From Rosettibacter sp037481715 (lineage in GTDB: Bacteria; Bacteroidota; Ignavibacteria; Ignavibacteriales; Melioribacteraceae), in contig JBBFLD010000001.1 of NCBI GenBank assembly GCA_037481715.1, positions 744,001-808,000 of the forward strand: a stretch of DNA of 64,000 nucleotides, given 5' to 3'. A model generated the notes under the pieces. It was given only the letters and a program-made list of their open reading frames with translations. It did no database searches and was not told the DNA's origin. Numbering within the stretch: the stretch's first letter is position 1; every line of letters starts with the position of its first letter. The position numbers were made by a program, and so were the translations under genes. This document shows, in pieces, positions 36,516 through 45,127 of the stretch.

Positions 36516-36767
36516 ATGAGTGATACACTCAAAAATGATACTCTAAAAGAAAAGGTTGAAAAAGCACTGGAAACAATTCGACCTTACCTTAAAGCAGACG
36601 GCGGTGATGTTGAATTAGTGAAAGTTACACCAGAAGGCATTGTTGAAGTTAAATTAACAGGCGCATGTATTGACTGCCCAATGTCTCAAATGACATTAAG
36701 AGCTGGAGTAGAAAGAGCACTTATTCGTGAAGTCCCTGGTATTCGCAGAGTTGAAGCTGTAAGTTGA
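36516..36767 (+). CDS. NifU C-terminal domain iron-sulfur scaffold protein
   Basis: An 83-residue Nfu-type domain. The hallmark motif LTGACIDCPMSQMTL gives Cys51 and Cys54, which bridge a 4Fe-4S cluster between two subunits. The opening IRPYLKADGGDVELV is also typical. It lies 15 bases after mrp, so a scaffold and a carrier for Fe-S clusters are made together. Since this Mrp lacks its own CxxC, the Nfu protein may hold the cluster in the pair; that is inference. tpiA follows 35 bases later. Confidence 0.94.
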   Translation: MSDTLKNDTLKEKVEKALETIRPYLKADGGDVELVKVTPEGIVEVKLTGACIDCPMSQMTLRAGVERALIREVPGIRRVEAVS

Positions 36768-36802
36768 TTAATCTTATTCAATAAATAAATTAGAGAGTAA
36801 AA

Positions 36803-37561
36803 ATGCGAAAAAAAGTTGTTGCCGGTAACTGGAAAATGAATAATGATATCAATTCTTCAGTTAATTTAATTAATGAAATCAAAAAAGGATTAAATCAAAA
36901 AAATCTCAATGTTGAAGTTATAATTTGTCCCCCATTTACTTCTCTTGAAACCGCAAATGTTCTAATCAAAGATACTCCTATTAAGTTAGGTGCACAAAAT
37001 ATGTATTTTGAAACGAGCGGAGCTTTTACAGGTGAAATTTCTCCACTAATGCTTAAAAGTGTTGGTTGTGAATATGTTATACTTGGACACTCTGAAAGAA
37101 GAACAATATTCCATGAATCAAATCAGCTAATTAACAAAAAAATTAAATCTGCAGTTGCTAATGGTTTGAAACCAATTTTTTGTATTGGTGAAACACTTGA
37201 AGAAAGAGAAAAAGGGGAAACATTCAATGTGGTAGAAACTCAAATTCGAGAAGGATTAACTGATTTAACAGAACAAGAATTGAAAAATCTTATTATTGCA
37301 TACGAACCAGTTTGGGCAATAGGAACAGGCAGAAATGCAACTCCTGAACAAGCTGAAGAGGTTCACAAATTTATAAGAGAATTGATTGCACAAATTTATT
37401 CTAAAGAATTTGCTGAAAACTTAATAATTCAATATGGTGGAAGTGTTAAGCCAGAAAATTCAAAAGATTTAATGTCTCAGCCGGATATTGATGGCGCTCT
37501 GGTTGGCGGCGCTTGTTTGAAAGCAGATTCATTTATAAAAATTATAGAGTCCGCTCAATAG
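36803..37561 (+). CDS. tpiA: Triosephosphate isomerase
   Basis: A 252-residue TIM-barrel enzyme interconverting dihydroxyacetone phosphate and glyceraldehyde 3-phosphate. Catalytic residues are visible: Asn9 and Lys11 in VAGNWKMN, His in VILGHSERR, Glu in IAYEPVWAIGTG, and the phosphate-binding QYGGSVKPEN and DGALVGGACL loops. GAGAG before the ATG serves as ribosome site. A terminator overlaps the stop codon. Confidence 0.97.
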   Translation: MRKKVVAGNWKMNNDINSSVNLINEIKKGLNQKNLNVEVIICPPFTSLETANVLIKDTPIKLGAQNMYFETSGAFTGEISPLMLKSVGCEYVILGHSERRTIFHESNQLINKKIKSAVANGLKPIFCIGETLEEREKGETFNVVETQIREGLTDLTEQELKNLIIAYEPVWAIGTGRNATPEQAEEVHKFIRELIAQIYSKEFAENLIIQYGGSVKPENSKDLMSQPDIDGALVGGACLKADSFIKIIESAQ

Positions 37562-37572
37562 CGGACTTTTTT
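37548..37572 (+). terminator. Terminator overlapping the tpiA stop codon
   Basis: Perfect 8-bp stem AGTCCGCT (37548-37555) with AGCGGACT (37560-37567), 4-base loop, then T to 37572. The stop codon TAG lies in the loop and right arm. Confidence 0.82.
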
Positions 37573-37587
37573 ATGATTCCCTACCAA

Positions 37588-37619
37588 ATTGATATGCCCT
37601 CTCATTTTTTATATATTTG
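37588..37619 (+). promoter_or_regulatory. Bacteroidota-type promoter for the glycosidase-like/smc operon
   Basis: ATTG at 37588-37591 and TATATTTG at 37612-37619 with a 20-base spacer. The -7 box is exact and the -33 box has one change. It sits directly after the tpiA terminator and 28 bases before the next ATG. Confidence 0.6.
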
Positions 37620-37647
37620 AAGGTTTATTTTACAACATTCTGAAAAA

Positions 37648-40203
37648 ATGAATATAAAATCAAAAATTTTACCTCTGATTTTTAGCTTTATAATTTTTAA
37701 TACAAACTCCTTTTCTGAAATTAAGATTAAATCTCTTCTTTCGGAAACTGTCAAAGATTCAAGTTATTATGATATTTCCGGCACAAGAAAATTCATTCTT
37801 TTTAATGATAATTGGAAAGTTTTTACAGAGGATAACCCATCAAAAAAAATTTCTACATCACTCCCCTGCTCATTTGAAGGCATACAATCTCTGATTTTTG
37901 AAAAAAAGTTTTTTATTTCAAAAGATGAATATCAAAAAAATACTATTAAAATTCGCTTCTGCGGCATTTTTAATTCTGTTGAAATTTCAGTAAATAAATT
38001 CACTTTCGTAAAAAAATATGGTGCCGAAATTCCATTTGAGATAGAACTTCCTAAGGATGTTATAAAACCTGATGAAGAAAATTTAATTACCTTAAAAGTT
38101 ATTTCTTATTACGATAATGAAACTACTATTCCATTAAAACCAGGATTTCTATTCCCAAAAATCTCTTCGGGAATTTTAAGAGATATCTTTTTAGAAGTCA
38201 TACCAAACACATATTTATCAGAAGTCAATTTTTCTTTTTCATTCCCTGAAAAACAAAATGCTGTTAATATTAATACAGATTTTGTTATAAAAAATCTGCG
38301 ATTAATTAATCCATCAATAGATAATAAGAATGAACTCAGAGTTGATATTAATGTAATGCCAAAAAATTTTTCTGGAGCTATTCAAAAATTCAGTTTTATT
38401 ATTAATGACAGAGCAGAAATTAAAAGACAATTATCATTCTCAATCCAAAATCCTGTTTTATGGTCACCAGAAAATCCTAATCTCTACACATTTAATGTCA
38501 GTTTATATTTAGGCAATCAATTAATTGATGAAGTAAATCGAGAAGCTGGGATTTTCAATTTGAAGTATGATGATAATCTAACTTTGAATAACTTGCCATT
38601 TACTTTGAGAGGAACAACATATTATCTAAACGAAGCTGAATTAAATAAAATTACTGCTTTTGAAAAAATCAGAAACGATTTAATGCTAATAAAAAATTCT
38701 GGATTTAATGCAGTCAGATTTGCAAAGGCTTATCCAAATCCATATGCATTAAAATACTGTCAGCAGTTAGGTCTTATCGCCTTAATTGAACTACCACTAA
38801 ATTCTGTTCCTGATGAAATATTATCTGAAAAAGAATTTCAAACAAGGGCACAAAACAAATTAAAAGAATTAGTAAGTGAGTACAGAAAATTTTCAAACGC
38901 AATAATTTTTGGTTTAGGCAGTTCCTATTTACCAAATTCACTTGCTGCAAAAAATTTTATAAATAAATTATTAGAAAGCATTGATAAAAGAATTTTTACT
39001 TATGCCTCATTTGTTGGAATTCCTTCTATTAATCTGTTTGATGTAAATCTGCTTGGCATCGAACTCTATTCTTATCCTCCCGAAAATATTATGCAGCTTG
39101 AAGAAGAATTAAGCAGCATTTCGAGTAAATATTTTATATCCGAAGTCAATTATCCAAATTATATTGGAAGTTCTTCAGGTTATCTTGTCAAAAACTCATC
39201 TGAAGCGCAGGCAAAATATTTTGAAAAATTTATTGAAACCATCAATAAAACAAAATTCAGCGGATACTTTATCAACAGCATTTTTAATTATTCTGGGAAA
39301 TACCATTCACTTTACGGCGGCAGCAACAATTTTTACAAGCTTGGTTTATTAGATAACAGCAGCAAAGTTAACACTCTGCCATATCGAGTAGTTGAAGCAT
39401 TACAAAACAATAAACAAAAAGTTACTATTCCAATTGGTGTTGCTAAAAGTGAGAATAAATTATTTTTCATTTTCATTGCACTCGGATTATCATTGATTTT
39501 TGCTGTCTTAATTAATTCAAGAAAAAAATTCAAAGAAGATTGCACAAGAGCATTATTTAGACCTTATAATTTCTTTGCCGATTTAAGAGACCACAGAATT
39601 TTATCAAGTGTTTTTACTATAATTCTTATGTTCATAGAAATCGGATCAATGTCTTTGCTGTTTACTATTCTTCTTTATTATCTAAGAACCAATATTCTTT
39701 TAGAAAAACTTTTACTTTCATTCGGGGATAAATGGCTGATAAATTCTATTAGCTATCTTGCATGGCATCCAGAAGAATCTTTTCTTTATCTTTTCGTTTT
39801 ATTCTTTTTGAAAATTTTTGTAATAAGCTTCATTATAAAAATTTTCTCATTTTTCATTAAAACAAAAGTTGATTTCTCAAGTATATACTTTAGTGTCATC
39901 TGGTCTTTTTTCCCATTTATTTTAATACTTCCTGTTGAATTAATTCTCTATCGAATCTTAGCAATGAATGAATTCAATATTTATATACTTGCATTTACTA
40001 TCTTCATGATGCTCTGGATATTACAAAGAATTTTCAAAGGTATTTATGTTTTGTTTGAAGTAAATCCTGGTAAAGTATATTTCTATGGAATTTCAATTAT
40101 CATTGTTATTGCAGGCATAACAATTCTTTATTATCAACTAACAGACTCAACAATTTATTTTATTAAAAATTCTCTTGAACAATACAACTTAATATTGCAT
40201 TAG
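37648..40203 (+). CDS. GH2-like ectodomain fused to multi-pass membrane domain, probably not a glycosidase
   Basis: An 851-residue protein with a signal peptide (about 1-23). Residues about 45-300 look like the sugar-binding and sandwich domains of glycoside hydrolase family 2, and about 310-580 like its TIM barrel (LTLNNLPFTLRGTTYY; RNDLMLIKNSGFNAVRFAKAYPN). The acid/base motif that reads LGNE in active enzymes is LGSS here (Ser425-Ser426). A possible nucleophile Glu499 lies in FISEVNY. From about residue 605 to the end there are roughly six membrane helices. It may bind a glycan and signal or transport through the membrane. It is the first gene upstream of smc, 11 bases apart. The exact function is unknown. 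Confidence 0.65.
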   Translation: MNIKSKILPLIFSFIIFNTNSFSEIKIKSLLSETVKDSSYYDISGTRKFILFNDNWKVFTEDNPSKKISTSLPCSFEGIQSLIFEKKFFISKDEYQKNTIKIRFCGIFNSVEISVNKFTFVKKYGAEIPFEIELPKDVIKPDEENLITLKVISYYDNETTIPLKPGFLFPKISSGILRDIFLEVIPNTYLSEVNFSFSFPEKQNAVNINTDFVIKNLRLINPSIDNKNELRVDINVMPKNFSGAIQKFSFIINDRAEIKRQLSFSIQNPVLWSPENPNLYTFNVSLYLGNQLIDEVNREAGIFNLKYDDNLTLNNLPFTLRGTTYYLNEAELNKITAFEKIRNDLMLIKNSGFNAVRFAKAYPNPYALKYCQQLGLIALIELPLNSVPDEILSEKEFQTRAQNKLKELVSEYRKFSNAIIFGLGSSYLPNSLAAKNFINKLLESIDKRIFTYASFVGIPSINLFDVNLLGIELYSYPPENIMQLEEELSSISSKYFISEVNYPNYIGSSSGYLVKNSSEAQAKYFEKFIETINKTKFSGYFINSIFNYSGKYHSLYGGSNNFYKLGLLDNSSKVNTLPYRVVEALQNNKQKVTIPIGVAKSENKLFFIFIALGLSLIFAVLINSRKKFKEDCTRALFRPYNFFADLRDHRILSSVFTIILMFIEIGSMSLLFTILLYYLRTNILLEKLLLSFGDKWLINSISYLAWHPEESFLYLFVLFFLKIFVISFIIKIFSFFIKTKVDFSSIYFSVIWSFFPFILILPVELILYRILAMNEFNIYILAFTIFMMLWILQRIFKGIYVLFEVNPGKVYFYGISIIIVIAGITILYYQLTDSTIYFIKNSLEQYNLILH

Positions 40204-40214
40204 AGGAGTAAGAA

Positions 40215-43200
40215 TTGTTTCTATCCAAATTAGAAATATTTGGTTTTAAGTCGTTTGCAAATAGAACTGTAATAAATTTTAATCGCGGCATTACTGGAAT
40301 AGTTGGTCCAAATGGATGCGGCAAAACCAATATTGTTGATGCCATTCGATGGGTGCTGGGTGAACAAAGAACAACCACACTTCGAAGCGATAAAATGGAA
40401 AATGTGATATTTAATGGAACCCGCGAAAAAAAGCCCATGGGAATGGCAGAAGTTTCTTTAACTCTTGTTAACGACAAAGGAATTTTGCCAACAGAATATT
40501 CTGAAGTTACAATAACAAGAAGAATTTTTCGTTCAGGAGAAAGTGAATATTTGCTTAATAAAAATATTTGCCGCCTAAAAGACATAACTAATTTATTCAT
40601 GGATACAGGAATTGGAACAAATGCTTATTCAGTAATTGAATTAAAAATGATTGAAACAATTTTAAGCAGCAAAGCCGACGAACGAAGAAGATTATTTGAA
40701 GAAGCTGCTGGTGTTAATAAATACAAACTAAGAAGAAGATTATCATTAAAAAAATTAGATGATATTAAAGCAGATTTAACGCGTGTTAATGATATTGTTT
40801 CTGAAGTTGAAAAAACAGTCCGTTCATTAGAACGACAGGCTAAACGAGCTGACCAATACACTCAAATTCAGTCCGTTCTGCGTGATAAAGAACTTAATTT
40901 AGCTGAAAGAGAATTTGCTTTATATCACGAGAAGAAGCAAAATCTTTCTAATGAAATTTCTTCGTTAATCTCTCAAAAAGATGAAACAGATAAAGAAATT
41001 AGAAAAATCGAAAATGAATTAATTGTTTACCGCAATCAAATTAATTCTATTGAATCTGAGTTAAACAAAAAAAGATTAGAAATTGCAGAATATTCTAATC
41101 AGCTTTATCAATTACAAAAATCTTTTTCAGTTTCTGAAGAGAAATTAAATTCTCTTTCTAACAATCAGGTTAGAATTGAAAAAGAAATTGAAGAGTTAAA
41201 AAGCAATATTGAAAAATATTCAGATGCAAAAAAACAATCCGAACAAGAATTAGAAGAGCTTAATAATATTCTTAACGAAAAAAATCTTAAAGCAAGCGAA
41301 TATGAAAAAATAATTTCCGAAAAAAGAGCATTGCTTGAAGAAAAGAGACATTCATTAAAACAGCTTAATGAAGAGAGATATTCACTATTGAAGGAAATAT
41401 CCGATAAAGAAAATTATTCCAACACACTCAAAAAAGAAATCAAAAATCATAACGAACAAATTGAAAAACTAAATCAGAAAATTTTAAACATCACAAACAG
41501 AATTGCTAAAACTGTAGGATATATTGAAGAGCTTACTAATGAAAAAGCAGAAGCAGAAAAAAAATTAAACGAAGCCGGTTTACAATTAACTCTTTATCAA
41601 AAAGAAAAAGAAGAACTGGAGAAAAAATTAAATTCACTGAAAGAAAAAGAGATTGAACAGAAAACATTATTAGCCGGCTTAAAAGAAAAAATTAATTTCC
41701 TACAGGCTCTTATCACAAATCTTGAAGGACTTTCAAGCGGTTCCAAAGTTCTTCTTGAAAACAAAAGCTGGACAGAAAAAGAAAAAATTATTTTTGCCGA
41801 TATCGGCAACACAAAAGAACAATATCGATTCGCTCTCGAAGCTGCTTTAAAATCTGCATTGAATAATTTAATTATAGACAATATTGACGAACTTCAAACT
41901 GCTATTAGTTACTTGAAGAAAAATGACCTTGGAAAAGCTTCGTTCATTTTGCTGAAGAATAATTTTAATAAAAAAAGTTCTTTTTTAGATAAAATCAATC
42001 AATTCGCTTTTAAGAAAAAAATTAAAAAGATTGAGAACGAAAAATCTTTTGTCGGATGGACAAAAGATTTTGTAGAAACAACAACAGAATGGAAATTATA
42101 CTTTGAACAAGTTCTTTCATCTATTGCAATAATAAATGATTTTGAAAGCGCACTATCTTTATTCAAGAAATATCCAGAGTTTAGTTTTGTTACACTTGAA
42201 GGTGATATAATTCAAAGCAATGGAGTAATCGAAGCTGGTTCACTGCCAAGACAAGATGAAACAATTTTTGGAAGAAAACAACTTCTCGAAAATCTTAAGA
42301 ATGAATATCCTTTACAAGAATCAAAACTTGAAGAAATAAAATCAGATATTTCTAAATTAGAAGAAAAAATTGCTGCAATAGATTTGAAAAACTTAAGCGA
42401 CAAAGAAAAATTGATTGCCAACGATATTGCCAATATCGAAAAACAAATTTCTCAGCTTGAATATGAAAAGAAAAAATCTGATGAGGAGATTGAAGCATCA
42501 AGAAAAGAAATTCAGGAACTGGCAGAGAAATCAAATTCTTTAGATAATCAGCTTGAAGAAATAAACAATACACTCAATATCCTTTATGAAAATCGAGAAA
42601 ATCTTGACAGCAGAATTCATGAATTTGAAAAATCTGTTCAAAGTTTTGAAGAAGAATATTCTTCGATGATTAATTCATTTAATGAACAAAAGCTTGAGCT
42701 GGAAAGAATCAAAGGAAGAATAAGAAATATTTCCAATACAATCAGTCATTATGAAAATGAAATTGTTAACACACATAAAGGAATTGAAAAAAGAGAAAAT
42801 GATTTATCAATAAATAAATCTGAAAGAGAATCACTAAAAACTTACATAGATAATCTCAAAAATGAACTTGAAAAAATTTCTTCACAAAAAGATATTTTGA
42901 CTGAAGAAGAAAATAAAATTGAGACCGAGCTTCATAGTATAAAAGCAGAAGCCTCCAAATATGAAAATCAGCTAAGAGAATTAAGAAATCAGCGGCAGGA
43001 TATATCTGATAAAATTCATTCACTTGAAATCAAAGAAAATGAGATTAACTATCGACTCGAAAGCATTTCACAGCACATTAAAGAAAATTATTCTATAGAT
43101 ATTGAACTTAAACAATTTGATGATTTGGAAACATTTAACTATGATGAAACAACCCAAGAAGTTCAACGATTAAAAGAAAAGCTTAAAAATCTTGGTCCTG

Positions 43201-43808
43201 TTAATCTTCTTGCTTATGCTGAATATGAAGAAGAAAAGAAGAGATTGGATTTTTTGCTTCAGCAGCGTGATGATTTGATTGAATCAGAAAAAGATTTAAT
43301 CAAAACTATTCATGAGATAAATGAAACTGCTCAAAAACTTTTCCTTGATACTTTTGAGCAGATAAGAAAAAACTTTATAAAAATTTTTCAAACACTTTTT
43401 AATCCTGAAGACGAAGCAGATTTAACACTTGAAGAAAATGTAGACCCTCTTGAAGCAAAAATTGAAATAATTGCAAAACCAAAAGGGAAGCGTCCAACTT
43501 CAATTGAGCTTCTTTCAGGAGGTGAAAAGACTTTAACTGCTACTGCGTTACTATTTGCAATTTATCTTGTTAAACCAAGTCCATTTTGTATACTTGATGA
43601 AGTTGATGCACCGCTTGATGATGCAAATATCGATAGATTTACAAAATTATTGAAAGAATTCAGTAAGGATACTCAATTTATAATTGTAACTCACAATAAA
43701 AGAACTATGGAAGCTGCCGAAACCATGTACGGCGTAACAATGCAGGAAGAAGGAATTTCAAAACTTGTTGGCGTAAGATTCGAAGAAATACCTGAATATC
43801 AAGACTAA
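40215..43808 (+). CDS. smc: Chromosome partition protein SMC
   Basis: A 1,197-residue SMC ATPase, usual length. The head has Walker A GPNGCGKTN at 31-39, and the C-terminal head has the signature LLSGGEKTLTA and Walker B FCILDEVDAPLDDANIDR. Two long coiled coils (about 170-480 and 690-1000) flank a hinge near 500-660 (LEGLSSGSKVLLE, VTLEGDIIQSNGVIEAG). It works with ScpA/ScpB to compact and segregate the chromosome. The start is TTG at 40215 with GAGGAG upstream, since the family begins MFLSKLEIFGFKSFA. It shares a compact operon with envelope genes that have no direct functional link. Confidence 0.97.
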   Translation: MFLSKLEIFGFKSFANRTVINFNRGITGIVGPNGCGKTNIVDAIRWVLGEQRTTTLRSDKMENVIFNGTREKKPMGMAEVSLTLVNDKGILPTEYSEVTITRRIFRSGESEYLLNKNICRLKDITNLFMDTGIGTNAYSVIELKMIETILSSKADERRRLFEEAAGVNKYKLRRRLSLKKLDDIKADLTRVNDIVSEVEKTVRSLERQAKRADQYTQIQSVLRDKELNLAEREFALYHEKKQNLSNEISSLISQKDETDKEIRKIENELIVYRNQINSIESELNKKRLEIAEYSNQLYQLQKSFSVSEEKLNSLSNNQVRIEKEIEELKSNIEKYSDAKKQSEQELEELNNILNEKNLKASEYEKIISEKRALLEEKRHSLKQLNEERYSLLKEISDKENYSNTLKKEIKNHNEQIEKLNQKILNITNRIAKTVGYIEELTNEKAEAEKKLNEAGLQLTLYQKEKEELEKKLNSLKEKEIEQKTLLAGLKEKINFLQALITNLEGLSSGSKVLLENKSWTEKEKIIFADIGNTKEQYRFALEAALKSALNNLIIDNIDELQTAISYLKKNDLGKASFILLKNNFNKKSSFLDKINQFAFKKKIKKIENEKSFVGWTKDFVETTTEWKLYFEQVLSSIAIINDFESALSLFKKYPEFSFVTLEGDIIQSNGVIEAGSLPRQDETIFGRKQLLENLKNEYPLQESKLEEIKSDISKLEEKIAAIDLKNLSDKEKLIANDIANIEKQISQLEYEKKKSDEEIEASRKEIQELAEKSNSLDNQLEEINNTLNILYENRENLDSRIHEFEKSVQSFEEEYSSMINSFNEQKLELERIKGRIRNISNTISHYENEIVNTHKGIEKRENDLSINKSERESLKTYIDNLKNELEKISSQKDILTEEENKIETELHSIKAEASKYENQLRELRNQRQDISDKIHSLEIKENEINYRLESISQHIKENYSIDIELKQFDDLETFNYDETTQEVQRLKEKLKNLGPVNLLAYAEYEEEKKRLDFLLQQRDDLIESEKDLIKTIHEINETAQKLFLDTFEQIRKNFIKIFQTLFNPEDEADLTLEENVDPLEAKIEIIAKPKGKRPTSIELLSGGEKTLTATALLFAIYLVKPSPFCILDEVDAPLDDANIDRFTKLLKEFSKDTQFIIVTHNKRTMEAAETMYGVTMQEEGISKLVGVRFEEIPEYQD

Positions 43809-43813
43809 AAATT

Positions 43814-44536
43814 ATGAACGAAAAAAATTTTAAAATATTTGTTGACTTCGACGGGACAATAACTAAAGAAGATATTGGCGAAGTTATGTTTTTGAAATTT
43901 GGGGATGCTCAAAGAGCAAAAGAAATTGTGAACGATTGGATTAATGAAAAAATTAATGCCCGTCAATCTTGGGAATTGCTTTGCAAAACAGTGAATAATC
44001 TTGATTTAGAAAAATTCGATGAATTCCTGTTATCATCTGAAATTGACAGCAGTTTCAAAATTTTTCTTGATTACTGCAATAAAAATAATTATGAAGTAAG
44101 AATATTAAGCGACGGTCTTGATTATTACATCAACAAAATTTTATCGAAAGAAAATTTATCTCATCTCGAAGTTTATTCGAACAAATTAAATTTTGATAAA
44201 GATGGAAATCTAATTCCAATTTTTCCTTACACTGATGAAGAATGTAAAAGATGTGCTAACTGCAAAAGAAATCATGTTCTTAATTTCAGCGGCGATGATG
44301 AATACAGCATTTACATTGGCGATGGGTACTCTGATGTATGTCCTGCTCAATATTGTGATTTTATTTTCGCAAAAAAATCTTTATTGAAATACTGTGAGAT
44401 TAACAGAATTACTTATTTCCCCTATTCAGACTTTAATGATGTTATAAAAAAGCTTGAAGAATTAAAACAGAAAAAAAGATTAAAGAAAAGATATCAAGCC
44501 GAACTAAAAAGAAAAGAAGTATATATACAAGGATAA
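43814..44536 (+). CDS. HAD-family phosphatase, MtnX-like
   Basis: A 240-residue HAD phosphatase. The nucleophile motif is IFVDFDGTITKED (DxDGT), motif II lies in EVRILSDGLDYY, and motif III/IV is YIGDGYSDVCPA. The cap and the cysteine segment CKRCANCKRNH resemble 2-hydroxy-3-keto-5-methylthiopentenyl-1-phosphate phosphatases (MtnX) and related HAD-IB enzymes. No other methionine-salvage gene is nearby, so that substrate is only a guess; phosphoserine-like or lipid phosphates are possible given the lipid A genes downstream. The C-terminus is a Lys/Arg-rich helix. It lies 5 bases after smc and 6 before the methyltransferase. Confidence 0.75.
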   Translation: MNEKNFKIFVDFDGTITKEDIGEVMFLKFGDAQRAKEIVNDWINEKINARQSWELLCKTVNNLDLEKFDEFLLSSEIDSSFKIFLDYCNKNNYEVRILSDGLDYYINKILSKENLSHLEVYSNKLNFDKDGNLIPIFPYTDEECKRCANCKRNHVLNFSGDDEYSIYIGDGYSDVCPAQYCDFIFAKKSLLKYCEINRITYFPYSDFNDVIKKLEELKQKKRLKKRYQAELKRKEVYIQG

Positions 44537-44542
44537 ATTACC

Positions 44543-45127
44543 GTGAACAACTTTGCTAAAAAAATATTCAAGTACAGAAGCTATACACCAATACCTTTTC
44601 TAATTCTGATGCTTATTTTTCAAGAAGCAACAATTGTTAGTATGATTACTGGTTTTGTAATCGTATTAATTGGAGAATTTTTCAGACTCTGGGGAGTATC
44701 ATATGCTGGAAGTGAAACAAGAACTACAGGAGATGTCGGTGGAACTTATCTTGTTATATCGGGACCATTTGCTCATGTTCGAAATCCATTGTATTTCGGA
44801 AACATTTTAATTTATGCTGGTATTGGTGTAATGTCGATGGCACTTTATCCCTACTTGTTAATTATTGCAATTTTATTTTTCATCTGGCAGTATCAAACAA
44901 TAATAAAAGAAGAAGAAACATATTTGAAAAATAAATTTGGCAAACATTACGAAGACTACTATAATTCTGTTCCAAGGTGGATTCCAACTTTTTCGAAATA
45001 TAAAAATCCAGATATTGAACAACCGCCTTTTAATTTAAAGGCTGGCTTAAAATCGGAAAGAAGAACTTTGCAGGCAATTTCTGTAACAATTTTATTATTA
45101 ATAATTCTTTTTGTGGTAACAAATTGA
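44543..45127 (+). CDS. ICMT/PEMT-like membrane methyltransferase
   Basis: A 194-residue membrane protein with about four helices and the family motif GPFAHVRNPLYFGNILIYAG followed by EEETYLKNKFGKHYEDY. This is the isoprenylcysteine carboxyl methyltransferase / phospholipid methyltransferase fold, which binds S-adenosylmethionine in the membrane. Bacteria lack prenylated proteins of the eukaryotic kind, so the substrate is probably a lipid or another small membrane compound. A start GTG at 44543 is used with AAGGA upstream. It overlaps lpxB by TTGA, hinting at a role in envelope lipids. Confidence 0.8.
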   Translation: MNNFAKKIFKYRSYTPIPFLILMLIFQEATIVSMITGFVIVLIGEFFRLWGVSYAGSETRTTGDVGGTYLVISGPFAHVRNPLYFGNILIYAGIGVMSMALYPYLLIIAILFFIWQYQTIIKEEETYLKNKFGKHYEDYYNSVPRWIPTFSKYKNPDIEQPPFNLKAGLKSERRTLQAISVTILLLIILFVVTN

